Assembly: GCA_001805565.1 (NCBI GenBank)
Contig: MHGM01000064.1
Coordinates: forward strand, 1 to 5,185
Direction of reading: 5' to 3'
DNA length: 5,185 nt
From: Omnitrophica WOR_2 bacterium RIFCSPHIGHO2_01_FULL_52_10
GTDB taxonomy: Bacteria; Omnitrophota; Gorgyraeia; Zapsychrales; Zapsychraceae
Part shown: positions 1 through 5,185 of the stretch, piece after piece
Numbering within the stretch: position 1 is the first letter of the stretch
How the letters are laid out: each line of letters opens with the position of its first letter
The notes under the pieces: generated by a model
Database searches by the model: none
What the model saw: the letters and a program-made list of their open reading frames with translations, nothing else
Told to the model about the DNA's origin: nothing
Position numbers and translations under genes: made by a program

Positions 1-437
1 GCCGTCGTGACGGTCTGCCCCGGCTGGGTCTTGGCCACGATGACCTCGCCGTTAATGGGCGAAATGAGCGGGATCGCTTTATAGACCTCCTGCCAGTAGC
101 GCAAAGTCTCTTCATTCTGTCCGCGCGCCGCGTCCAGAAGCGCCGCCCGTTCGGTCGAACTCATCCACGCCAGCGTCTCTCCGGCCCGGACGCTTTGGCC
201 TTCTTGCACCAGGACTTCATCGATCCTGCCGTTGACCGAGGGTTTCACTTCCAGTCTGTTCTTGGGCAAAACCGTACCCGTGGAAGAAATGACATTCTGG
301 ATGTTGCCGATGACCGGTTTGATCTCACGGGTGAGGTCATTCCCCGGAGTGGCGGACTGTGTTTTCATCTTCCCAAATACCCCACCCGCAGCCATCACCG
401 CGATCAATATAAAGACCTTTATCATTTTAGGGCGCAT
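1..437 (-). CDS. Periplasmic adaptor (membrane fusion protein) of an RND/ABC-type efflux system, C-terminus cut by the window edge
   Basis: The first about 145 residues of a HlyD/MacA/AcrA-family adaptor, which links an inner-membrane pump to a TolC channel. Residues 1-21 are a basic N-terminus (MRPKMIK) and one hydrophobic helix without a lipobox cysteine, so an uncleaved membrane anchor or signal peptide. Residues 62-92 form the first half of a lipoyl/barrel-sandwich domain (SVNGRIDEVLVQEGQSV). Residues about 93-121 are a short helical stretch, and the second lipoyl half starts with PLISPINGEV at 123-132. I chose ATG 437 because AAGGAG lies 12 bases upstream; the in-frame ATG at 425 has no suitable site. 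With that start the gene overlaps the end of the tolC-like gene by 11 bases, implying translational coupling. The hairpin is unusually short. The pump gene should follow to the left. Family assignment is firm; substrate unknown. Confidence 0.88.
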   Translation of the reverse strand, partial: MRPKMIKVFILIAVMAAGGVFGKMKTQSATPGNDLTREIKPVIGNIQNVISSTGTVLPKNRLEVKPSVNGRIDEVLVQEGQSVRAGETLAWMSSTERAALLDAARGQNEETLRYWQEVYKAIPLISPINGEVIVAKTQPGQTVTT

Positions 438-1689
438 ATTCTAACGTTTCTCCTTTCGCCTGGATCCAGGCCGCCTCAGTGAGCAAAGCGTCCGCCTGGC
501 CTTCCAGATAAAATTTCTTGGCTTCCACTAACGTATTCTCAATGATGATCCAGTCATCGAAGGCGATGAAACCGGTCGAATACTGGGCCTGCGCGATTCT
601 AGAACGTTCCTCGGAAGCTTCCAGGGATTTATGCCGCACATCAACGGTCTCCAGCGCGTCCTGCAGCGCCGCCCACGTCCGTTCAAGACTGACAACAACA
701 ATGTCGCGCGTGCTGCGTTCATCCGCCTCGGCTTGCCGGTACGCCGCGCGCGCCTGCGCAAACTGGGCCGTCTTAAGGCCTCCCTCGAACAAAGGCAACG
801 AAACACTTACCCCCGCGTTCCACTGGTCGTTATCCGGCGGCCAGGTAGCGCCGGATTTTTCCGCGCCCGCCGACCCGGAAACGGTCGGAAAGAAATTGGC
901 GCGCGCGGACTGGACGCCGAAGGACGCGGCATTTTTCTGCGCGAGCGCGTTTAACACGGACGGATTATTTTTGATCAGCGCGTCAAAGTCCGGTTTCTCC
1001 ACGGCCGTTTCGCGCGCCGTGAAATCCCCGGCCACGGTGAGCGAACTAAATTCTTTACGGCCTAATTCTTTGGTCAGTTGCCTTTGGACGAATTCCACGT
1101 TGCGCTTTGCCTGCGCCAGTTCAAAGTTCGCGCTGGCAAAATTCGCCTCGGCGGTCAATAACGCTCCCCGGTGCTCTAATCCCGATTCGTAGCGCAACCG
1201 GATGAGCGCCAGATTGTCCCGGCGGATCTTGACGATCTCCTCGCTGACCTTGACGAGTTCCTGGGCTTTAAGAAGATTGACGAAAGCGCTGCGCAGATTC
1301 AAACGGACCTCGGCGGAGGCAAAACGGTAATTCGCTTCGGCCGCGGCCACATTCTCGGAAGCGGCCTTGATCTCGCTGGAGGTCTTCATCCCGTCGAAGA
1401 TCAACTGCGTGCCGCTGACCCCATAGGAATAGGAATTTGCCGTAGTGCTGCTTGTCTTGGCGCGAGAAATATCGAAATCTACGTTGGTTTGTGGGAACAG
1501 TCCGCTCGCGGTGACTTCTTTGGCGGCCTTTTCCTGGTTGACGCTCTCCACGGCCGAGATCAGATCAGGGTGATTCTTCTTCGCCTCGGCCAAACAATCG
1601 GACCACGTCAAGGCTTCCTGCGCGGACGCGAGTACGATAAAAATAGGATTAAATAATATTAGTATTAATAAAAAAAATCCCGGAAGCAT
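427..1689 (-). CDS. TolC-family outer-membrane efflux channel protein
   Basis: Outer-membrane factor (OEP family, two repeats) forming the exit duct of a tripartite efflux or type I export complex. About 420 residues, normal for the family. A hydrophobic signal peptide ends in ASA-Q at about residue 23. The first repeat begins with LTWSDCLAEAKKNHPDL, the usual family opening, and contains an FPQTNVDFDISR strand and long alanine-rich helices ending in QRQLTKELGR. The second repeat begins near DFDALIKNNPSVL and contains the typical SVSLPLFEGGLKTAQ turn and a final helical stretch. ATG 1689 has a weak AAGAGA site 5 bases upstream; TTG 1704, five codons earlier, would add a lysine to the signal peptide but has no clear binding site, so the start is uncertain between the two. 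It is first in an operon with the overlapping adaptor gene and has its own promoter. Cargo cannot be deduced. Confidence 0.93.
   Translation of the reverse strand: MLPGFFLLILILFNPIFIVLASAQEALTWSDCLAEAKKNHPDLISAVESVNQEKAAKEVTASGLFPQTNVDFDISRAKTSSTTANSYSYGVSGTQLIFDGMKTSSEIKAASENVAAAEANYRFASAEVRLNLRSAFVNLLKAQELVKVSEEIVKIRRDNLALIRLRYESGLEHRGALLTAEANFASANFELAQAKRNVEFVQRQLTKELGRKEFSSLTVAGDFTARETAVEKPDFDALIKNNPSVLNALAQKNAASFGVQSARANFFPTVSGSAGAEKSGATWPPDNDQWNAGVSVSLPLFEGGLKTAQFAQARAAYRQAEADERSTRDIVVVSLERTWAALQDALETVDVRHKSLEASEERSRIAQAQYSTGFIAFDDWIIIENTLVEAKKFYLEGQADALLTEAAWIQAKGETLEYAP
449..456 (-). promoter_or_regulatory. Ribosome binding site inside the end of the tolC-like gene, deciding the adaptor start
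   Basis: On the minus strand AAAGGAGA lies within the last codons of the tolC-like gene, 12 bases before ATG 437 and 24 before ATG 425. The spacing to 437 is a little long but workable; that to 425 is not. It therefore supports the upstream start and the 11-base gene overlap. Confidence 0.6.
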
Positions 1690-1730
1690 ACTATTCTCTT
1701 TCAATCCATGATGATAGCTCGGGCAGGCTC

Positions 1731-1754
1731 TGTAATGTGTATATCGTCATTACA
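1731..1754. promoter_or_regulatory. Inverted repeat, candidate repressor operator over the tolC-like promoter
   Basis: A perfect 7-base inverted repeat, TGTAATG-N10-CATTACA, spans 24 bases. It covers the -10 hexamer (1738-1743) and reaches the expected transcription start near 1731. Size, symmetry and placement are what TetR-type and similar dimeric repressors of efflux operons use. No regulator gene is in the window, so the binding protein is unknown. Confidence 0.55.
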
Positions 1755-1766
1755 AGGGTGTGTCAA
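1738..1766 (-). promoter_or_regulatory. Sigma70-type promoter of the tolC-like/adaptor operon
   Basis: On the minus strand a perfect -35 box TTGACA (1766-1761) is followed by a 17-base spacer and TATACA (1743-1738) as the -10 box. Transcription would start near 1731, giving a leader of about 40 bases before ATG 1689. The inverted repeat at 1731-1754 overlaps the -10 box, suggesting control by repression. Confidence 0.7.
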
Positions 1767-1767
1767 C

Positions 1768-1790
1768 AGAAAAAGCCTTTCAATGCGGCT
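1768..1790 (-). terminator. Weak terminator-like hairpin after the diguanylate cyclase gene
   Basis: On the minus strand AGCC, a 9-base loop and GGCT are followed by TTTTCTG. It lies about 60 bases past the cyclase stop codon and directly before the -35 box of the next promoter, the right place for a terminator. The stem is only 4 base pairs, so it would be inefficient or may be coincidental. Confidence 0.3.
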
Positions 1791-1852
1791 AATTCTTGCG
1801 GCGCGCTGCCCCTGCTTGACCATTTAGACAGCGTAAAGGCGGGAAGGTTCCA

Positions 1853-3766
1853 TCAAACTAAACTATACAGCCTATTTTTGCCCTGCTTTTTCGCTTCCAG
1901 TAAAGCCATGTCGGCTTTCAGGATGAAATCATGCCTGTTCATGTTTCCGTGATATTGCGCCAGGCCCACACTGACCGTAATTTTTTCTTGAGAAGAAGAA
2001 TTCTCTATAATTTCTTTTTTGATCTTTTCAGCCACGTTCCGGGCTTTGGTAATTTCGGTTTCCGGTAGAATAATGGCAAATTCATCTCCCGCATAACGGC
2101 ATACAATGTCCACCTTGCGCGTCATTCGTTTTAAAACCTGTCCCACTTTCTTAAGTAAAATATCGCCTTCCAGGTACCCGTAGTGGTCATTGACCAATTT
2201 GAAGTTATCCACATCAACCATCAGCAAACACAAGGCGTTGGCATAACGCACAGCCCGATGGATCTCATGATCCAGACACTGCGTAAAATACCGGAAATTA
2301 TTCAGTTCCGTCAAGGGATCCGTAACCGCCAGATAATTTAATTCACGATACAATTGCGCGTTCTCGAGGGCAACGGCCACCTGGCGGACGATCATACAAA
2401 AAACTTTAAAATCGAGATCCGAGAAGCTCGCTTGCGCGTCTCCCGATTTTTTATCGGCCACGCACATGACTCCTTTCAAAGTATAGTTGATCTTGATGGG
2501 AGCGCACATAAATGATCTGGTCTTGTACGACGCCCCCACTGGCCGCGCAAAACGGCTGTCTTCTTCAATATTTTTGACCAATACCGGTTCGCCTTCCTGG
2601 GCAACCAAGCCGGCGATCGGCTGCCCCATCTTGATCCGGTGCTGTCCGACCGCGTCATTATATGTACCTTTACGTCCTCTGACACACAACTCCTGCTTAT
2701 TGTCATCCAGAAGCAGCAACGAGCATTTTTCGGCCTCCAGTACCTCGGTTGTCTTATTCACGATAAAATCCACCAGCTTGTTCGCGTCTAAAATCGTATT
2801 GAGTCCTTCCTCGATGTTCAAAACCTGTTCAAACTTGTCTTTCTCGATCTGTAGCCGCTCTTTGAACTTTCTCAAATCGCTTTCCGCTCTGCGGCGTTCT
2901 TGCACGGCGGCACCGACCACCAGCGCCGTGATCGCGCTCAACCCCACCATAAACATCTGCAAGAAAAGGAGCGCTGGATCGATAGGCTGCAGCCCAAAGG
3001 GCTCGCGGCTGTGCAATGTTCCTATCATGGCCATCACGGACAATATGAAAACGACGGTGGCGGTCTCCCGCTGGCCAAACCGGAACGCGGACCACATCAG
3101 GATCGGGAAACCTGTAAATGCCAGAGGATAATTTTTGCCGCTAAAGATGACCTGGCCTACGGCAAAAAGGGACAACAACAATAACGCAGCTTCAAGGCAT
3201 TTTCCGCGATCCCAAGGGACGCTCGTAGTCGAGCCCCAGAGAATAAGCATGGGGGCCAGGATGAATCCGCCGGACGTATCCCCCAGCCACCACATAAGCC
3301 AGATAGGTCCGAAATTCGCCCACGGCGCAAAGCCGCCCAGCGCGAGGCTTGCCACCCCAGCAGTAGCACTCACCGTTGTGCTGATAAGCCCTACCAGAAC
3401 CGAGAATTTAAGGACATTGATCGGATGATTAAACGTTTCCCGGCCGTTACTATATCTGTTGACAAGAAAAACGCTTAACAACGCTTCCAGGGTGTTGCCA
3501 GTTGCGATGCCAAAGGAAGCCCAAGCGCTCCCCTGCGTAGTGATGTTCACCAGAAAAGCGCCCCAAAAGATACTTGGCCAGAAACGGTAGCCTAGCAATA
3601 AAATAACCGCCAGCGCAATTCCCGTCGGCGGCCATATCGCGGTGGCACTGGCATTCGCAAAGGCCAAAGACAATCCCCATTTCCCGGCGACATAATAAAC
3701 GGCGGTGATGGCGAACGCCTTGGCAAGGTAAGAGAAAACGGACAGGCCTGTGATCTTTTTGTCCAT
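1853..3766 (-). CDS. Membrane-bound diguanylate cyclase, MASE1-GAF-GGDEF
   Basis: Makes the second messenger c-di-GMP from two GTP. About 637 residues. Residues about 5-290 are a MASE1 sensor domain of roughly eight membrane helices, with the signatures WPPTGIALA and, later, WWLGDTSGGFILAP. A charged, probably coiled-coil linker (QERRRAESDLRKFKERLQ) leads into a GAF domain at about 325-470. The C-terminal GGDEF domain has VDVDNFKLVNDHYG (metal-binding Asp near 518), AGDEF at 559-563, and an RxxD inhibitory site (RKVD, 550-553) exactly five residues earlier, so activity and product feedback are both expected. There is no EAL or HD-GYP domain. ATG 3766 is preferred over in-frame ATG 3814 because AGAGGG lies 8 bases upstream and the extension (MIILLVSSTPPKR) is unlike a MASE1 start. 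It has its own promoter at 3868-3897. The sensed signal is unknown. Confidence 0.93.
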   Translation of the reverse strand: MDKKITGLSVFSYLAKAFAITAVYYVAGKWGLSLAFANASATAIWPPTGIALAVILLLGYRFWPSIFWGAFLVNITTQGSAWASFGIATGNTLEALLSVFLVNRYSNGRETFNHPINVLKFSVLVGLISTTVSATAGVASLALGGFAPWANFGPIWLMWWLGDTSGGFILAPMLILWGSTTSVPWDRGKCLEAALLLLSLFAVGQVIFSGKNYPLAFTGFPILMWSAFRFGQRETATVVFILSVMAMIGTLHSREPFGLQPIDPALLFLQMFMVGLSAITALVVGAAVQERRRAESDLRKFKERLQIEKDKFEQVLNIEEGLNTILDANKLVDFIVNKTTEVLEAEKCSLLLLDDNKQELCVRGRKGTYNDAVGQHRIKMGQPIAGLVAQEGEPVLVKNIEEDSRFARPVGASYKTRSFMCAPIKINYTLKGVMCVADKKSGDAQASFSDLDFKVFCMIVRQVAVALENAQLYRELNYLAVTDPLTELNNFRYFTQCLDHEIHRAVRYANALCLLMVDVDNFKLVNDHYGYLEGDILLKKVGQVLKRMTRKVDIVCRYAGDEFAIILPETEITKARNVAEKIKKEIIENSSSQEKITVSVGLAQYHGNMNRHDFILKADMALLEAKKQGKNRLYSLV

Positions 3767-3774
3767 GATGGCCA

Positions 3775-3780
3775 CCCTCT
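3775..3780 (-). promoter_or_regulatory. Ribosome binding site of the diguanylate cyclase gene
   Basis: AGAGGG on the minus strand, 8 bases before ATG 3766. This favours that start over ATG 3814, which has no purine-rich site before it. A run of eight C lies two bases upstream of this site and could pair with it. Confidence 0.55.
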
Positions 3781-3781
3781 T

Positions 3782-3789
3782 GGGGGGGG
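3782..3789. repeat. Homopolymer run of eight G (C8 in the cyclase mRNA)
   Basis: Eight identical bases in the leader of the cyclase gene, just upstream of its ribosome binding site. If translation instead began at ATG 3814 the run would be inside the coding frame. Runs of this length can change by replication slippage and are also a common place for sequencing errors. Confidence 0.9.
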
Positions 3790-3812
3790 TGCTACTGACA
3801 AGGAGTATTATC

Positions 3813-3938
3813 ATGCCAAAAACAATCAGACAGGAGCAGGATATGCTTAGTCGTAAAAATCAATTGTATTATATTACCTATCCAATGAAAATTGCAACAA
3901 GAAAATCAGCACGGCTAAAAAAGGGACAGCTGGTCTAA
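3813..3938 (+). CDS. Possible small basic protein, 41 codons, opposite strand
   Basis: This ORF begins MPKTIRQEQDMLSRKN and ends in a lysine/arginine-rich tail (ARLKKGQLV). Its support is a good Shine-Dalgarno, AAGGAG at 3800-3805, 7 bases before ATG. Against it: it is the only plus-strand candidate in the window, it covers the cyclase promoter on the other strand, I see no convincing plus-strand promoter before it, and the protein matches nothing I recognise. The binding site may be chance. If real, its mRNA would be antisense to the cyclase leader. Confidence 0.2.
   Translation: MPKTIRQEQDMLSRKNQLYYITYPMKIATRKSARLKKGQLV
3868..3897 (-). promoter_or_regulatory. Sigma70-type promoter of the diguanylate cyclase gene
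   Basis: On the minus strand TTGCAA (3897-3892) is followed by an 18-base spacer and a perfect TATAAT (3873-3868). Transcription would start near 3861, leaving a leader of about 95 bases before ATG 3766. The surrounding DNA is AT-richer than the coding regions. I do not recognise a c-di-GMP riboswitch in the leader. Confidence 0.65.
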
Positions 3939-3959
3939 GAATTCTTTCGTGTACTTCAT
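3915..3959 (-). CDS. 14-codon ORF behind a strong ribosome binding site: small peptide or gene remnant
   Basis: MKYTKEFLDQLSLF and a TAG stop. It starts 21 bases after the glycosyltransferase stop codon, so it would be read from the same transcript. Its Shine-Dalgarno (AAGGAGG, 7 bases before ATG) is the best in the window, which argues that translation really starts here now or did in the past. The stop follows a run of six T. A one-base backward shift there gives a frame continuing LAVLIFLLQFSLDR and stop, which together would be a 28-residue protein with a charged head and one hydrophobic helix. It may be a leader peptide, a tiny membrane protein or the 5' stub of a lost gene. I do not recognise it. 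Confidence 0.35.
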   Translation of the reverse strand: MKYTKEFLDQLSLF

Positions 3960-3966
3960 ATGCTCC

Positions 3967-3973
3967 CCTCCTT
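3967..3973 (-). promoter_or_regulatory. Near-consensus Shine-Dalgarno before the 14-codon ORF
   Basis: AAGGAGG on the minus strand with a 7-base spacer to ATG 3959. It lies in the gap after the glycosyltransferase stop codon and serves no long ORF, which is what makes it notable. Confidence 0.65.
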
Positions 3974-3980
3974 TTGATCA

Positions 3981-5185
3981 TTACTTCCAGAGTATCGGCA
4001 CGGCGCCAAGGTCTCCGGAGAAAACATTGCTGGCGATGCCAAACGTCACGGCGATGAGAAACACGACATACAGCCCGTGCACCGGCGAAAAGATATATTT
4101 ATTGAACTTCTTGAGGCCGGTGATGGCCTCAATGGTCAAAAAGAGCGCGAACGGGCAGAAAAAAAGCGACGTGCGTGGAACGGTAAACGGATATTTTTTG
4201 AGCAGCCCCAGCGCCACCAATCCCAAAAAAAGCGCGAACGCCGCGGTCTTGGGCGAGCGGATGCGATAACCTTCCTTTTTGATATTAGCAAAAAACGCGT
4301 AGAACATGTTAAAAAATCCAAAGAGGATGAACATAATGGCGATCCTTTTGACGGTCTTGGGCTTTTCGCCGAACCACCGGGAGAACAGATTGTTCGTCCC
4401 CTCGCCCAGCGTCTTAAAAAATTCCCCCACGGATTGAGTAGAAATGAAATAGTCTCCGAACCCTTCCGTGACAGCGCCGACCGGGCGTAAACGTATGTCG
4501 ATCGTATACGAAAGCAGGATAAAGGCGGCCAGGGAGACCGCATAAATCAAAAGGTCATTGCGGCGCGATCGGTCTTTGAGCGTGGCGACAATCAGATTAT
4601 ACAAAACGATCATCGCAAATAAAAATGCCGGATACGAAAAAAGTCCCAGCGCGGGCAGGGCCGCGAGGACCAGCCGATATTGGCGCGCGTCCCGAGCGTG
4701 CAAGGCGTCTTCATGATACAAAAACGTCATAAAGATCGCCCCGGCGAGCACGTCCACCGAATAGGACTTGAGTTCCGCGGCGTAATAGACTAGCGGCACC
4801 GATGCCGACCAGGAAAAAAGGTACGTCCAATACGCCCAATCATTCTTTAAGAACGGACGTACCAGTTTCAACCAAAGCCAGAACGCGGCTAGCATCGCGA
4901 CGAACGAGAAAAACCGTAAACTCAACAGGTGGAAATCGAACAACCCGGAAAACTGCTGGATCAGAAAAAGATAAACCCGCGGAAAAACCTGCACAGCCCG
5001 CAATTGGGCGGTGAACATCTGCTGGGGGTTAAAATACTGGATACTTTCAAAGACGCACGCCTCGTCGTTCCACATGGGCCGCTGGTTGAAATAATGCGCC
5101 GCGGTCAGCGCGACATACCACGTCACCAAAACGAGCATGACCAGTGGCCAGCGCGCCGAGTGGAAAAATCCGGATGAGGGTTGTC
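3981..5185 (-). CDS. GT39/ArnT-like integral membrane glycosyltransferase, start beyond the window
   Basis: Probably moves a sugar from a polyprenyl-phosphate carrier to a lipid, glycan or protein on the periplasmic face of the inner membrane. At least 400 residues, with many hydrophobic segments separated by short charged loops. Numbered from the internal ATG 5138, the first helix is followed by PMWNDEACVFESIQYF. Its Asp-Glu pair (25-26) matches the catalytic/metal-binding acidic motif in the first periplasmic loop of the PMT/ArnT superfamily. LLSLRFFSFVAML (from about 71) and ELKSYSVDVL (122-131) are further family-like features. The frame has no stop between 5138 and the right edge and includes ...FFHSARWPLV before the first helix, whose arginine would suit a cytoplasmic N-terminus. 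ATG 5138 lacks a binding site, so the real start is likely upstream. Acceptor and sugar cannot be told from sequence; the superfamily is fairly sure. Confidence 0.82.
   Translation of the reverse strand, partial: QPSSGFFHSARWPLVMLVLVTWYVALTAAHYFNQRPMWNDEACVFESIQYFNPQQMFTAQLRAVQVFPRVYLFLIQQFSGLFDFHLLSLRFFSFVAMLAAFWLWLKLVRPFLKNDWAYWTYLFSWSASVPLVYYAAELKSYSVDVLAGAIFMTFLYHEDALHARDARQYRLVLAALPALGLFSYPAFLFAMIVLYNLIVATLKDRSRRNDLLIYAVSLAAFILLSYTIDIRLRPVGAVTEGFGDYFISTQSVGEFFKTLGEGTNNLFSRWFGEKPKTVKRIAIMFILFGFFNMFYAFFANIKKEGYRIRSPKTAAFALFLGLVALGLLKKYPFTVPRTSLFFCPFALFLTIEAITGLKKFNKYIFSPVHGLYVVFLIAVTFGIASNVFSGDLGAVPILWK

Noticed and set aside
518..1192. Long plus-strand frame (224 codons) opposite the tolC-like gene
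   Set aside because: Antisense shadow of a well-supported gene. The protein is low-complexity Ser/Ala/Arg-rich with no domain, and there is no promoter or binding site.
1795..1815. GC-rich GCAGCGCGCCGC stretch as a terminator stem
   Set aside because: Pairing is imperfect and no T run follows on the minus strand.
2487..3131. Plus-strand frame (214 codons) opposite the cyclase gene
   Set aside because: Shadow of the GAF/MASE1 coding sequence; no recognisable protein features or start signals.
3766..3814. Upstream start at 3814 for the cyclase (653 residues)
   Set aside because: No binding site before it, and the added residues come largely from the C8 run; ATG 3766 has AGAGGG at good spacing.
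3767..3861. c-di-GMP riboswitch in the cyclase leader
   Set aside because: I looked for the conserved GEMM-type core in the about 95-base leader and do not see it.
3915..3945. Terminator after the glycosyltransferase at the T6 run
   Set aside because: The preceding GACCAGCTGTC can form only a 3-base-pair stem or a loopless CAGCTG palindrome, so it is not a credible intrinsic terminator.
4077..4490. Plus-strand and alternate minus-strand frames inside the glycosyltransferase gene
   Set aside because: They overlap clear membrane-protein coding sequence and are charged, non-globular translations with no start signals.

Overview
The window comes from a Gram-negative (two-membrane) bacterium: it carries a TolC-type outer-membrane channel gene and the start of a periplasmic adaptor gene. 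The lineage cannot be fixed from the sequence. The mix of a polyprenyl-phosphate-sugar glycosyltransferase, a MASE1-GAF-diguanylate cyclase and a short-hairpin adaptor would fit an uncultured group such as Omnitrophota or a deltaproteobacterial-type lineage, but this is a weak impression. All four clear genes lie on the minus strand, so the window reads functionally from right to left.

Right part (3981 to the right edge): a multi-membrane-spanning GT39/ArnT-like glycosyltransferase. Its reading frame stays open through the right edge, so its true start is probably outside the window. Positions 3767-3980: an AT-richer intergenic stretch of about 210 bases. It holds a 14-codon ORF behind a near-perfect Shine-Dalgarno, a good sigma70 promoter (TTGCAA-18-TATAAT) for the next gene, a run of eight C beside that gene's ribosome binding site, and a possible 41-codon ORF on the opposite strand. 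Positions 1853-3766: a membrane-bound diguanylate cyclase (MASE1-GAF-GGDEF) with an AGDEF active site and an intact RxxD inhibitory site.

Positions 1690-1852: a second intergenic stretch with a weak terminator-like hairpin, a strong promoter (TTGACA-17-TATACA) and a 7-bp inverted repeat (TGTAATG-N10-CATTACA) covering the -10 box and predicted start of transcription. This looks like a repressor operator. Left part (1 to 1689): tolC-like gene followed by the adaptor gene, which overlaps the end of tolC by 11 bases. Together they form the front of a tripartite efflux/export operon; the inner-membrane pump gene presumably lies beyond the left edge.

How the parts relate: the efflux operon appears to have its own regulated promoter. 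The cyclase has its own promoter and would convert a membrane or cytoplasmic signal into c-di-GMP. The glycosyltransferase modifies a lipid, glycan or protein on the outer side of the inner membrane. Nothing in the sequence ties the cyclase functionally to the efflux operon. I found no CRISPR array, tRNA, rRNA, insertion sequence or clear novel system. The most distinctive signals are the operator palindrome and the small ORFs and homopolymer tract in 3767-3980.
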